Positions 1 through 6,203 of a stretch of DNA of 6,928 nt are shown here, piece by piece. A program made the position numbers and the translations under genes. Within the stretch, counting starts at the first letter, position 1. Each line of letters starts with the position of its first letter. Where the stretch lies: the NCBI GenBank assembly GCA_030642465.1, contig DAOWNS010000097.1, forward strand, positions 1-6,928, given 5' to 3'. Origin of the DNA: Candidatus Thorarchaeota archaeon. Lineage in GTDB: Archaea; Asgardarchaeota; Thorarchaeia; Thorarchaeales; Thorarchaeaceae. The notes under the pieces are model-generated. The model was not told the DNA's origin. It was given only the letters and a program-made list of their open reading frames with translations, and did not search any database.

Positions 1-479
1 ATCTCTCCGGACCGATTATCAACTCTGAGCTACGAATGGACGACTTCTATCACTCTGTGATTGATGCGCTTGAGAAACAAGGAATTACTGTCTTTGCTCC
101 TCAGTTTCTTCCTCCTGTCGATTCAGTTCACGTTTACAGGCGTGATGTTGATCAAGTTTCTAAATCTGACCTTCTCATAGCTGAGGTTTCACACGCATCA
201 CTTGGTGTTGGAATGGAGATCATGCTAGCAATCCAGCTCAAGAAGCCCATACTCCTATTCCGTCACAAAAATGCAAGGCCTCTTTCCTTAATGGTCAAGA
301 GTGCAGATGGCACAGCTTTGTTTGAGTACAGTGATTTGAGTGAAGTCGTAAACGTGCTAAATACGCGCTCTCTCAATGACCTGATTGTAGCACAGTGTCC
401 ATCGTGTGATTCTCAAGTAGTTGAAAAAGCTGGAACTATGATGATATGCACACAATGTGAAAAGAAGCATAGGGTGTGA
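1..479 (+). CDS. DNPH1/Rcl-like 2'-deoxynucleoside 5'-phosphate N-hydrolase with C-terminal zinc ribbon (5' end cut by window)
   Basis: The reading frame is open from base 3, so the true start lies upstream; the ATG at 36 is internal, because the in-frame upstream residues (LSGPIINSEL) look like the family's N-terminal nucleotide-binding loop. Numbering from that ATG, SDLLIAEV (44-51), ASLGVGMEI (54-62) and the following PILLFRHKNARPLSLMVK stretch match the Rcl/DNPH1 branch of the nucleoside 2-deoxyribosyltransferase-like fold. Asp45, Ser55 and Glu61 sit where the family has its substrate-binding and catalytic residues. Such enzymes cleave the N-glycosidic bond of deoxynucleoside monophosphates in the cytosol. 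After the domain comes a CPSC (121-124)/CTQC (138-141) pair, a four-cysteine zinc ribbon absent from animal Rcl. The transporter gene starts 4 nt after the TGA stop, so the two are probably co-transcribed. Family placement is fairly sure; the exact substrate is not. Confidence 0.75.
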   Translation, partial: LSGPIINSELRMDDFYHSVIDALEKQGITVFAPQFLPPVDSVHVYRRDVDQVSKSDLLIAEVSHASLGVGMEIMLAIQLKKPILLFRHKNARPLSLMVKSADGTALFEYSDLSEVVNVLNTRSLNDLIVAQCPSCDSQVVEKAGTMMICTQCEKKHRV

Positions 480-483
480 AGCA

Positions 484-1428
484 ATGCAAGATATTCCTGA
501 GAACTCCGTCGATCGTACACGAGTCACACTCCTGCTTCTTCTTTCGATATCAATGGTTTCTAGCGCCAGTGTTCTGGTTAAGATGAGTGCCTCAGATGCT
601 CTTGTTATCACATTCTGGAGAACCCTCTATGGCGCCATTATGATGGCCTCAATCGGGGCTGTGAAGCGTGATTTGTCTGAGTTCCGGGGGCCTGTTTTGA
701 AAAAGAATTGGGTGTGGCTCGTGTTGATTGGATTCATCCTCTCGCTACATTTTTCCACTTGGTTTACATCGCTGAAGCTTACTACGATTGCAGCCAGTGT
801 AATGCTGGTGCACACAGCGCCCATCACTACCGCGATTCTGTCCACGGTGATTCTTGGAGAGTCTCTCAGGCGAAAATCATGGGCGGGGATACTAATTGCA
901 GTAACAGGATCCATTTTTCTTACTTGGAGCAGCTTAGTTGCTGAGGGCTCGGGTGCATTTCTGGGAAACGTGCTTGCACTTCTGAGTTCTGTCTTTCTCG
1001 CAATCTATTTTATCGGGGGTCGGAAGTACGCTAAGGGCTTGCCAAATTCAGTATACACTACGGTAGTTTATTCTTCAGCTGCACTTGTTACATTCGTCTT
1101 CTGTGCGATTCTAGGAATTAATATTCTCGTTCTCGACCCCTTCGAGATAGCCATCTTCTTGGCCCTGGCAATATTCCCCACTGTTCTCGGACACTCGGTG
1201 AACAATTATCTTCTCACACTAGTTCCGGCATACATTGTTTCTGCCGCAGTTCTAGGTGAGCCTATAGGTGCCACAATTCTAGGATACTTCGTTCTCGGCG
1301 AACAACCGCCGGCGATGACCCTAGTTGCCTTTGCAATAATCTTGTTCGGTGTGATGCTTGTAGTGTCTGGGATGGCCCAACGGGAGCGAAACAGTGTCTT
1401 ATCCCTTGATGACACCAATGGGACGTAG
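484..1428 (+). CDS. EamA/DMT-family 10-TM transporter
   Basis: A 314-residue integral membrane protein of the drug/metabolite transporter superfamily. About ten hydrophobic helices are visible, arranged as two EamA repeats of five, starting with a helix at residues 13-33 after a short charged N-terminus. The first repeat carries an ILGES motif (123-127) after TM4. The second carries LGEP (257-260) and LGEQ (272-275), the usual family signature near the ninth helix. These proteins export or exchange small metabolites such as amino acids or nucleosides; the substrate cannot be read from sequence. I chose the ATG at 484 over an in-frame GTG at 457, because 457 overlaps the upstream gene and GGGTGTGA (472-479) gives a ribosome site 4 nt before 484. 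It follows the nucleotide hydrolase gene by 4 nt. Its last 30 bases overlap the end of rtcB on the other strand. Confidence 0.85.
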   Translation: MQDIPENSVDRTRVTLLLLLSISMVSSASVLVKMSASDALVITFWRTLYGAIMMASIGAVKRDLSEFRGPVLKKNWVWLVLIGFILSLHFSTWFTSLKLTTIAASVMLVHTAPITTAILSTVILGESLRRKSWAGILIAVTGSIFLTWSSLVAEGSGAFLGNVLALLSSVFLAIYFIGGRKYAKGLPNSVYTTVVYSSAALVTFVFCAILGINILVLDPFEIAIFLALAIFPTVLGHSVNNYLLTLVPAYIVSAAVLGEPIGATILGYFVLGEQPPAMTLVAFAIILFGVMLVVSGMAQRERNSVLSLDDTNGT

Positions 1429-2853
1429 TCTCACTACTTTTGTAGCGATTCCCAAATCATCTGACACGCGCACCACTTCATCAACATCCTTGTACGCACC
1501 TGGCGCCTCCTCCGCAATCACCGTCCCCCTGGACGCCCTGACTATGATACCTTCCTTCTCGAGCTTATCTTGAACTTCTTTTCCGAAGAATTGCCTCTTA
1601 GCTCTGCTTCTGCTCATGAAGCGGCCCGCACCATGGGCGGTTGAGCCAAATGTAAGTTCCATTCCCTTCTGGCTTCCAACAAGGATGTATGAAGCTGTGC
1701 CCATCGTTCCAGGAATGAGTACAGGTTGACCAATGCTCTTGTACTTGGCTGGAGTTTCGGGATGACCGGGCGGGAATGCTCTTGTCGCTCCTTTTCGGTG
1801 GACCAAGACTTTTGTCCTCTTTCCTTCGATATCGTGCTCCTCAACTTTGCCGATATTATGAGCAACATCATAGACCAAGCGCATGTCTAGGTCCTCGGCG
1901 GATTGACGGAACACATCTGAGAAAACCTCTCGTGTCCAATGCATCATCGTCTGTCTGTTTGCCCACGCGTAGTTGGCGGCAGCACTCATGGCTCCCAAAT
2001 ACGCCTGTCCCTCGGGTGAGGTCGTAGGGGCACTGCAAAGCTCCCTATCTGGAACATTGATGTTATACTTCCTCATCGCATGAGTCATCGTCTTGATGTA
2101 GTCACCACAGACTTGGTGACCAAGGCCTCTGGAACCGCTGTGAATCATCACAGTGACTTGTCCCTTGTGAGTGATACCAACGGTCTTTGCAGCGTTTTCA
2201 TCATAGATTTCGTCCACCAGTTGAATCTCTAGGAAATGGTTTCCCGAGCCCAGAGTGCCAACTTGTTTCCTTCCTCTCTCCTTCGCGTGTGGTGACACCT
2301 TGGTTGGATCCGCAAGTTCAAGGCGCCCTCCTGCCTCCGTGTGCTCAAGGTCTTCATCCCATCCATAACCCTCATTTACAGCCCATTTGGCACCATCTCT
2401 CAACACGCCATCGACGCCTGCTTTTCCTGCAAGCATTATCTTGCCGGATCTACCGACTCCAGTAGGCACGTTTTGGAAGAGAGAATCGACCAGGTTTCTC
2501 AGCTTCGGTCGAACATCTGATTCATTCAGATTGGTTGTTAGGACCCTGACACCGCAGTTTATGTCGTAACCAACACCGCCTGGCGATATCACTCCCGTTT
2601 CGTAGTCTGTAGCCGCTACCCCCCCGATTGGGAACCCATACCCTTGGTGACCATCAGGAAGGATTGTACTATGTGAGTAGATTCCGGGGAGACATGCCAC
2701 ATTCACACCCTGCGCGAACGTCTTATCCTGTTTCATTTTCTTCATTAAGGACTCAGACGCATAGACTCTGACCGGAACTGTCATGCATGGCTGGGTGTTC
2801 TTGGGAATTTCATACACGTTCTCGGCTATCTTTTTTATTTCCAAATGTGCCAC
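1399..2853 (-). CDS. rtcB: RtcB tRNA-splicing/RNA ligase (3'-phosphate/5'-OH, GTP-dependent)
   Basis: 484 residues, the usual length for archaeal RtcB, with no intein. The enzyme joins 2',3'-cyclic-phosphate or 3'-phosphate ends to 5'-OH ends through an RtcB-histidine-GMP intermediate and two Mn2+ ions, and is the archaeal ligase for spliced tRNA exons. Key residues are all present: GYDINCG with Asp97 and Cys100, SGNHF with His206, MIHSGSRG with His238, DVAHNIG with His332, and the guanylated His407 in TAHGAGR. The PDGHQGYGFPIGG motif at 66-78 is also typical. The start is GTG at 2853; no strong Shine-Dalgarno sequence is visible, but a TATA-like box about 35-40 bp upstream would give a very short leader. 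It is divergent from selD and convergent with the transporter. No archease gene is in view. Confidence 0.97.
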   Translation of the reverse strand: MAHLEIKKIAENVYEIPKNTQPCMTVPVRVYASESLMKKMKQDKTFAQGVNVACLPGIYSHSTILPDGHQGYGFPIGGVAATDYETGVISPGGVGYDINCGVRVLTTNLNESDVRPKLRNLVDSLFQNVPTGVGRSGKIMLAGKAGVDGVLRDGAKWAVNEGYGWDEDLEHTEAGGRLELADPTKVSPHAKERGRKQVGTLGSGNHFLEIQLVDEIYDENAAKTVGITHKGQVTVMIHSGSRGLGHQVCGDYIKTMTHAMRKYNINVPDRELCSAPTTSPEGQAYLGAMSAAANYAWANRQTMMHWTREVFSDVFRQSAEDLDMRLVYDVAHNIGKVEEHDIEGKRTKVLVHRKGATRAFPPGHPETPAKYKSIGQPVLIPGTMGTASYILVGSQKGMELTFGSTAHGAGRFMSRSRAKRQFFGKEVQDKLEKEGIIVRASRGTVIAEEAPGAYKDVDEVVRVSDDLGIATKVVRLRPIGVIKG

Positions 2854-2886
2854 ATCCGGTTCTTATCGCAGGGCCTCTCTAATTCG

Positions 2887-2894
2887 CTATAAGG
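2887..2894 (-). promoter_or_regulatory. Probable TATA box for rtcB
   Basis: On the minus strand this reads CCTTATAG, an AT-rich core about 37 bp upstream of the GTG start. Archaeal transcription usually begins about 25 bp after the box, which would leave a leader of about 10 nt and fits the lack of a clear ribosome binding site. The call rests on position and base composition only. Confidence 0.4.
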
Positions 2895-2920
2895 CTTGTG
2901 AAACCTAATGACCGTTACGC

Positions 2921-2928
2921 TTTATTAA
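2921..2928 (+). promoter_or_regulatory. Probable TATA box for selD
   Basis: TTTATTAA lies 55 bp before the selD start in the rtcB-selD divergent gap. Initiation about 25 bp downstream would give a leader of roughly 30 nt that includes the GGAGG ribosome site. It resembles the archaeal TATA consensus; no BRE was confirmed. Confidence 0.45.
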
Positions 2929-2973
2929 CGGGCTTACCTTTGGGGCGGGCAGGCTACATAGCCTAGTAAAAAC

Positions 2974-2978
2974 GGAGG
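2974..2978 (+). promoter_or_regulatory. Ribosome binding site that fixes the upstream selD start
   Basis: GGAGG lies 4 nt before the ATG at 2983. It supports initiation upstream of the in-frame TGA at 3034 rather than at the GTG at 3139, which would remove the active site and has no comparable ribosome site in front. Confidence 0.7.
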
Positions 2979-2982
2979 ATTG

Positions 2983-4026
2983 ATGCATCAGGTGCCGAAA
3001 GTGCGATTGACTGCAATGGTAACTACCCACGGCTGAAGCTGTAAAGTCAAGAAGGATGACCTGTTCCATCTTCTGGAGTCTGCGAATCTCCTCGAGCTTG
3101 GACCTGAGTGCGCTGGAGATATCGGCGATGATGCAGTCGTGCGGATTGTCGATGAAAACATCGCAATTGTGGAGAATGTTGATATCTTCACACCGATTCA
3201 TGACGACCCCCATACTCAAGGCGAGATAGTCGCATGCAACGCATCAAACGATATCTTCGCCATGGGCGCTACTGACATCCTATCGCTCCAAGCATTCCTG
3301 GCGTACCCCAAAAACCTCCCCGAGGAGGTTGTAGTTGGTGTTCTCAAGGGGATGAGTGATTTCATGAATCGCATCGGCGCGAAGGTGTCGGGCGGTCAAA
3401 CAATCATAAATCCAGTGCCTGTCTTCGGAGGAATCTGTCTGGGAGTAACACATCCTAGAAATATCGTCTACTCAAGTGGTGCAAAGGTTGGTGATGTGGT
3501 TCTTCTCACAAAGCCACTTGGGATCCAGCCAGCCATGAGATCCTACAGAGACCTCAAAGATGAGAAGCGTGATGCGCTACTTACGGAATTCAAAGAGCCG
3601 GATCTCATTCGCATGCAGGATACTGCAGTACGAGTGATGACCCAGAGCAATCTTGAAGTGGCGCAGGCGATGAACAAAGTGGGAGCTCATGCCGCTACGG
3701 ACATCACCGGATTCGGACTCTTGGGACATGCAAGCAATGTCGCTATTATGAGCGGTGTTGATGTGGTTATTGATACAATGCCAGTGATTCCGGGAACACT
3801 CAATCTTGCTACCTTCTTTGGGCACAGACTCTCTGAAGGGATGGGCGCTGAAACTGCTGGCGGCATGCTGGTGTTTCTGCAACCAGAGGTTGTAGATGAC
3901 TTCCACGGAATTCTTCGTAGTGTCGGTCTTCCATCTTGGACTGTTGGCAAAGCTTTGAAGCCGAAGGGTACGCCCAAAGCCCGATTGGCAAAGGGTGTTC
4001 AGTTTATCGAAACCGAGTTCCTATGA
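2983..4026 (+). CDS. selD: Selenophosphate synthetase, selenocysteine-containing (SelD)
   Basis: SelD makes selenophosphate from selenide and ATP, the selenium donor for Sec-tRNA. Read from ATG 2983 with TGA 3034-3036 as Sec, the product has 347 residues, full family length. The N-terminus reads RLTAMVTTHG-U-SCK: Sec18 and Lys21 fall exactly where E. coli SelD has catalytic Cys17 and Lys20 in its GCGCK loop. Metal/ATP-binding aspartates follow at D50 (GDD), D67 (VDIFTP) and D90 (NASNDIFAMG), matching E. coli D51, D68 and D91. SGGQT, DITGFGLLGH and a C-terminal TAGGMLVF (compare TSGGLLL) are also present. Without recoding, the gene would begin at GTG 3139 and lose its active site. The frame ends at a TGA that lies inside a candidate SECIS. 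The upstream limit is a TAG at 2959. Family and Sec calls are strong; the exact start is slightly less certain. Confidence 0.95.
3034..3036 (+). other. In-frame TGA recoded as selenocysteine (Sec18 of SelD)
   Basis: The codon is TGA in the frame HG-TGA-SCK, with conserved SelD sequence on both sides: RLTAMVTTHG before, and SCKVKKDDLFHLLES then GDD after. It replaces the catalytic Cys of Cys-type SelD. Sec at this site is known from methanogen and other SelD proteins. A nonsense mutation or sequencing error would not be expected to fall precisely on the one residue that alternates between Cys and Sec in this family. Confidence 0.93.
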
Positions 4027-4061
4027 AACCATCTAAAACAGTTGATTGATGGTCGAGGACT
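4016..4061 (+). promoter_or_regulatory. Candidate SECIS element with eukaryote/Lokiarchaeota-type kink-turn core
   Basis: Folded by eye. The lower stem pairs TTCC-side bases 4019-4021 with 4057-4059, extended by 4016-4017 with 4060-4061 around a bulged T4018. The core is ATGA (4023-4026) opposite GA (4055-4056), giving tandem G4025-A4056 and A4026-G4055 pairs after a three-base bulge (4022-4024), which is kink-turn geometry. The upper helix ACCATC/GATGGT (4028-4033 with 4048-4053) is perfect. The apical loop opens with TAAAAC, supplying the unpaired AA. The ATGA...AA...GA order is the eukaryotic SECIS signature and was reported in published work for Lokiarchaeota. The upper helix is shorter than in eukaryotes, and the core includes the selD stop codon, which is unusual. 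A competing hairpin shares 4048-4052. Confidence 0.5.
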
Positions 4062-4091
4062 GTCGCTGCGAGCGGCCGGTCTCATCCCATC
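4048..4091 (+). promoter_or_regulatory. GC-rich hairpin in the selD 3' UTR, alternative SECIS candidate
   Basis: GATGG/CCATC (4048-4052 with 4087-4091), GAG/CTC (4055-4057 with 4081-4083), ACTG/CGGT (4059-4062 with 4077-4080) and CGCT/AGCG (4064-4067 with 4071-4074) stack into one interrupted stem with a GCG loop. It begins 21 nt after the selD stop, where archaeal SECIS elements usually sit. It does not show the methanogen internal-loop pattern (GAA opposite A) or the kink-turn quartet. It is mutually exclusive with the candidate at 4016-4061, so it may be the real structure, an alternative state, or chance. Confidence 0.35.
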
Positions 4092-4126
4092 TTATGCTCT
4101 ATTCTGTGCCGCTGTAGATATCTGGA

Positions 4127-4131
4127 TTTTT
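4127..4131 (+). terminator. Possible oligo-T terminator of selD
   Basis: A run of five T residues about 100 nt after the selD stop, right at the end of the convergent small gene. Archaeal RNA polymerase can stop at oligo-T without a hairpin. If used, the 3' UTR would be about 100 nt and would contain both candidate SECIS structures. A five-T run is minimal evidence. Confidence 0.3.
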
Positions 4132-4295
4132 CAGTCAATGATATGGTTAAGCTTGTCGAATAGCTTGGTTATGCCTCTTAGAGAGCTGAGATCAAAGTCT
4201 GGGTCGATGAACTTTCTAATCTCCGCGAACTCCTCTTCTTCAATATCATGAAAAAGCCAGAAATCTTCAGTGGGTATTTGTTTGGATTCTGACAT
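4131..4295 (-). CDS. 54-residue acidic small protein, unknown function
   Basis: The minus-strand frame opens with ATG at 4295 and ends with TGA at 4133-4131. The product begins MSESKQIPTEDFWLFHD, has an acidic cluster IEEEEF (18-23), then two likely amphipathic segments around EIRKFIDPDF (25-34) and SLRGITKLFDKLNHIID (38-54). It is soluble, with no signal peptide, cysteines or metal motif, and I do not recognise a family. Evidence that it is real: a GGTGA ribosome site exactly 8 nt before the ATG, TATA-like sequence further upstream, clean placement between genes, and protein-like composition. The plus-strand open frame over the same bases (4042-4251) is its shadow. It is convergent with selD and divergent from the GTPase gene. 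Confidence 0.7.
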   Translation of the reverse strand: MSESKQIPTEDFWLFHDIEEEEFAEIRKFIDPDFDLSSLRGITKLFDKLNHIID

Positions 4296-4303
4296 CGCAA
4301 CTT

Positions 4304-4308
4304 TCACC
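4304..4308 (-). promoter_or_regulatory. Ribosome binding site of the 54-residue small gene
   Basis: On the minus strand the sequence is AGGGTGA, with the core GGTGA ending 8 nt before the ATG at 4295. This is optimal spacing and the main support for the small gene. Confidence 0.6.
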
Positions 4309-4332
4309 CTAATTATATCCTCATATACTACT

Positions 4333-4363
4333 TCGGCATTTGCCGATATAACGTTTTTGTTAT
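4333..4363. promoter_or_regulatory. Palindromic operator-like site within the divergent promoter region
   Basis: TCGGCATTTGCCGA (4333-4346) is a perfect inverted repeat, 6 + 2 + 6 bases. Directly beside it is a second inverted repeat, ATAAC (4348-4352) and GTTAT (4359-4363), with a six-base spacer. On the minus strand a TATA-like GTTATATC overlaps the junction, about 50 bp before the small gene. The palindrome would then lie between the TATA box and the start of transcription, a position from which a dimeric repressor could block initiation. The rest of the 188-bp gap (4296-4483) shows only an AT-rich ATTTAAC near 4419-4425 as a possible promoter of the GTPase gene, and no coding frame. Confidence 0.4.
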
Positions 4364-4483
4364 CCGTGTTCCTCTCGATGGTGTGCTAGGAGCCTACAGA
4401 GGAGTAGAGCACGGCAAATCATTTAACACGCAATCAGCTACTTGGAAATTGACGCAATGAGAGACGAGTGTGGGTGATAACGA

Positions 4484-5185
4484 ATGAAGATTGTAGTTAC
4501 AGGGCCATATGGATCAGGCAAGAGCCAGGTTATACATCACATCACTAACGGTGCCTGCATCAATATAGAACGAAGGGGTACAACCATTGCCATGGACCAC
4601 GGCCTTGCGGATGTTGATGGACTCAGCGTCTTCTTGTTTGGCACACCTGGACTCCTTCGATTCAGAACAATGAGGAAGATTCTGAGCGAGGGTGCTGATG
4701 GCATAATATTCGTTGTTGACTCTGTTGATCCCGAATCTGATGCACGTGCCAAGCTTTTCTTCAGAGAGATTGCGTTTTTCCTTCCAGGCGTTCCTTGTGT
4801 TGTTGCTGCAAACAAACAGGACCTAAGCGCGGCTCGACGGGTTACTCAGCTGCGTAAGAAGATGAGCTTCCTAGCAGGTCTTCCTGTGATTCCGATTTCG
4901 GCCAAAACTGGTAAGAATGTTGATAGTATGCTGCGAACACTGCTGTACCTAAGCATGATGCAATGGAGCACAGTTTTTTCCACTTTCGCAGAACACAGTG
5001 GCAAGAAGAGTGGTTTAAAGAAGTTGATGAAGGACTTGAACCTACCCCGCGAGGAAGCAGTAGGTTACCTGCGAAGATTTGAGTTGCGAAAACTACTTGA
5101 GGTGGCAGTGGGCGACGAGAGCTTCACCGTGAAAGATCCAATTCGTCCTCTGCTTGAGAATCCCGTCTTGATAATGAAACGTTGA
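4484..5185 (+). CDS. Small Ras-like GTPase, COG2229/SR-beta-like type, with C-terminal helical extension
   Basis: 233 residues. The P-loop GPYGSGKS is at 7-14, switch-I threonines at 33-34, a G3 box GTPG at 53-56 following VFLF, NKQD at 110-113 and SAKTG at 139-143. The G3 motif has Gly in place of the Asp of DxxG, a known trait of the COG2229/MglA-like small GTPases that fits this protein's overall pattern (AMDHG, ILSEGADG, VVDSVDPES). After the G domain, residues 155-233 form a charged, mostly helical extension that may be a winged-helix or partner-binding domain. There is no C-terminal cysteine for lipidation and no signal peptide, so it is probably cytosolic. The start ATG has GGTGAT at 4473-4478, spacing 5. 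Such proteins act as molecular switches and are numerous in Asgard archaea. The TPR gene begins 60 nt downstream, suggesting a joint function. Confidence 0.9.
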   Translation: MKIVVTGPYGSGKSQVIHHITNGACINIERRGTTIAMDHGLADVDGLSVFLFGTPGLLRFRTMRKILSEGADGIIFVVDSVDPESDARAKLFFREIAFFLPGVPCVVAANKQDLSAARRVTQLRKKMSFLAGLPVIPISAKTGKNVDSMLRTLLYLSMMQWSTVFSTFAEHSGKKSGLKKLMKDLNLPREEAVGYLRRFELRKLLEVAVGDESFTVKDPIRPLLENPVLIMKR

Positions 5186-5235
5186 CGGTCATGGAGAAAG
5201 AATCAAAAGCGGGATAGACCGCAACCTACTCAATT

Positions 5236-5240
5236 GGTGA
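5236..5240 (+). promoter_or_regulatory. Ribosome binding site deciding the TTG start of the TPR gene
   Basis: GGTGA, extended by GG, sits 5 nt before TTG 5246. The in-frame TTG 5234 and GTG 5237 have no ribosome site in front and overlap this one, so 5246 is preferred. Confidence 0.55.
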
Positions 5241-5245
5241 GGCTA

Positions 5246-6097
5246 TTGAGCGACAAACCCTCCTCTGATAACATAGGTCCTGCAGAACTTTTAGAGCAAG
5301 CTGTTGCAGCAGTTGACGGAGACGACAAGTCGGAAGCTGCGAAACTATTCAATACAGCCGGCAACATCTACATGGCTGTAACTGAGTTTCAAGAAGCTGC
5401 CAATAGCTTTGAGCGGTCCTTGGAAATCTATCAAGGTCTCAAGGATGACAGTGGAATAGGTGATGCCATGTACAATCTTGGTGTTGCTCAAATCAACCTT
5501 GAGCAATGGGATGCGGCTATAAAGGCGTGCGAAGCATCCATGAAGATTTTTGAGAAGGCAGAAAATAAGGACGGAACTGCTGACGCGATGTATGGACTTG
5601 CGCTTGCTCGTCTTGGGTTGGGCGATTTTGATGAAGCAATGAACTACTTCAAGAAAGCGCAGCGAGTATACAAAGCCATTGGGAACGATCAAGCTGTCGC
5701 AGTTACGCTAATGGACATCGGCACTGCTCAGGCAGATAAGGAGAACTTGGAAGCCGCCTCAAAAACACTCACAAAGGCACTCAAGATCTACAAGGATCTC
5801 GATGACATAACGGGCATAGGTACTGCTCATTCATTGCTAGGGGATATCGCAGAGCTGAAAAACAATCAAAAGAAATCTGCTGAGCATTTCGTCAATGCAG
5901 CTCAATGCTACCTGGATGCTAAAATATACGACATTGCACGCGAAGTCGTGGAACGGGCTGAGGCGAAGATGTGGGACGTGCCCAAAGCCACTCGCCGGCG
6001 ACTTCGGCGTGTCATTGATGACATCAAGGACGCTCTTCCCGAAGAAACCGACGAAGCCGTTGATGATGATCTACTTGACGTATCCGACCTGGAATAG
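5246..6097 (+). CDS. Tetratricopeptide repeat (TPR) scaffold protein
   Basis: 283 residues from the TTG start at 5246. Five TPR units repeat with a strict 40-residue period: near 33-66, 73-106, 113-146, 153-186 and 193-226. Each carries the A..Y/LG, F..A and IY hallmarks (for example FERSLEIYQGLKD, FKKAQRVYKAIGN, LTKALKIYKDLDD). The 40-residue spacing with D..GIG.A linkers resembles the LGN/GPSM2 class of TPRs rather than the plain 34-residue type. A basic helix (ATRRRLRRV, 248-256) follows, then a very acidic tail ending DDDLLDVSDLE. It has no signal peptide or membrane segment. TPR superhelices bind peptides or partner proteins; the client is not visible. Its place 60 nt behind the GTPase, on the same strand, suggests co-transcription and perhaps an effector or scaffold role. 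Confidence 0.9.
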   Translation: MSDKPSSDNIGPAELLEQAVAAVDGDDKSEAAKLFNTAGNIYMAVTEFQEAANSFERSLEIYQGLKDDSGIGDAMYNLGVAQINLEQWDAAIKACEASMKIFEKAENKDGTADAMYGLALARLGLGDFDEAMNYFKKAQRVYKAIGNDQAVAVTLMDIGTAQADKENLEAASKTLTKALKIYKDLDDITGIGTAHSLLGDIAELKNNQKKSAEHFVNAAQCYLDAKIYDIAREVVERAEAKMWDVPKATRRRLRRVIDDIKDALPEETDEAVDDDLLDVSDLE

Positions 6098-6203
6098 GCA
6101 ATATGGGTCCTGTGCGAATCAAAATGTGAAGCATTCCAGCAAGAAAACTCTATTTGTGCCGCTGCAGGCTTTATCTTGAATCCACATTCGGAGTTGCTCA
6201 TGG

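Noticed and set aside
457..483. GTG 457 as the start of the EamA transporter
   Set aside because: It would overlap the upstream coding region and adds nine non-hydrophobic residues; ATG 484 has a ribosome site directly in front.
4143..4172. Hairpin AAGCT/AGCTT with wobble extensions as another SECIS candidate
   Set aside because: It is inside the minus-strand small gene, beyond the likely selD terminator, and lacks the ATGA/GA core.
4024..4251. Second Sec: read-through of the selD TGA stop into an in-frame open stretch of about 75 codons
   Set aside because: SelD is already full length and ends normally (VQFIETEFL). The open frame downstream is explained by the minus-strand small gene, and its translation looks like no SelD extension.
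4042..4251. Plus-strand 69-residue frame after selD
   Set aside because: It lies in the selD 3' UTR and opposite the 54-residue gene, has no ribosome site, and its composition looks like antisense translation.
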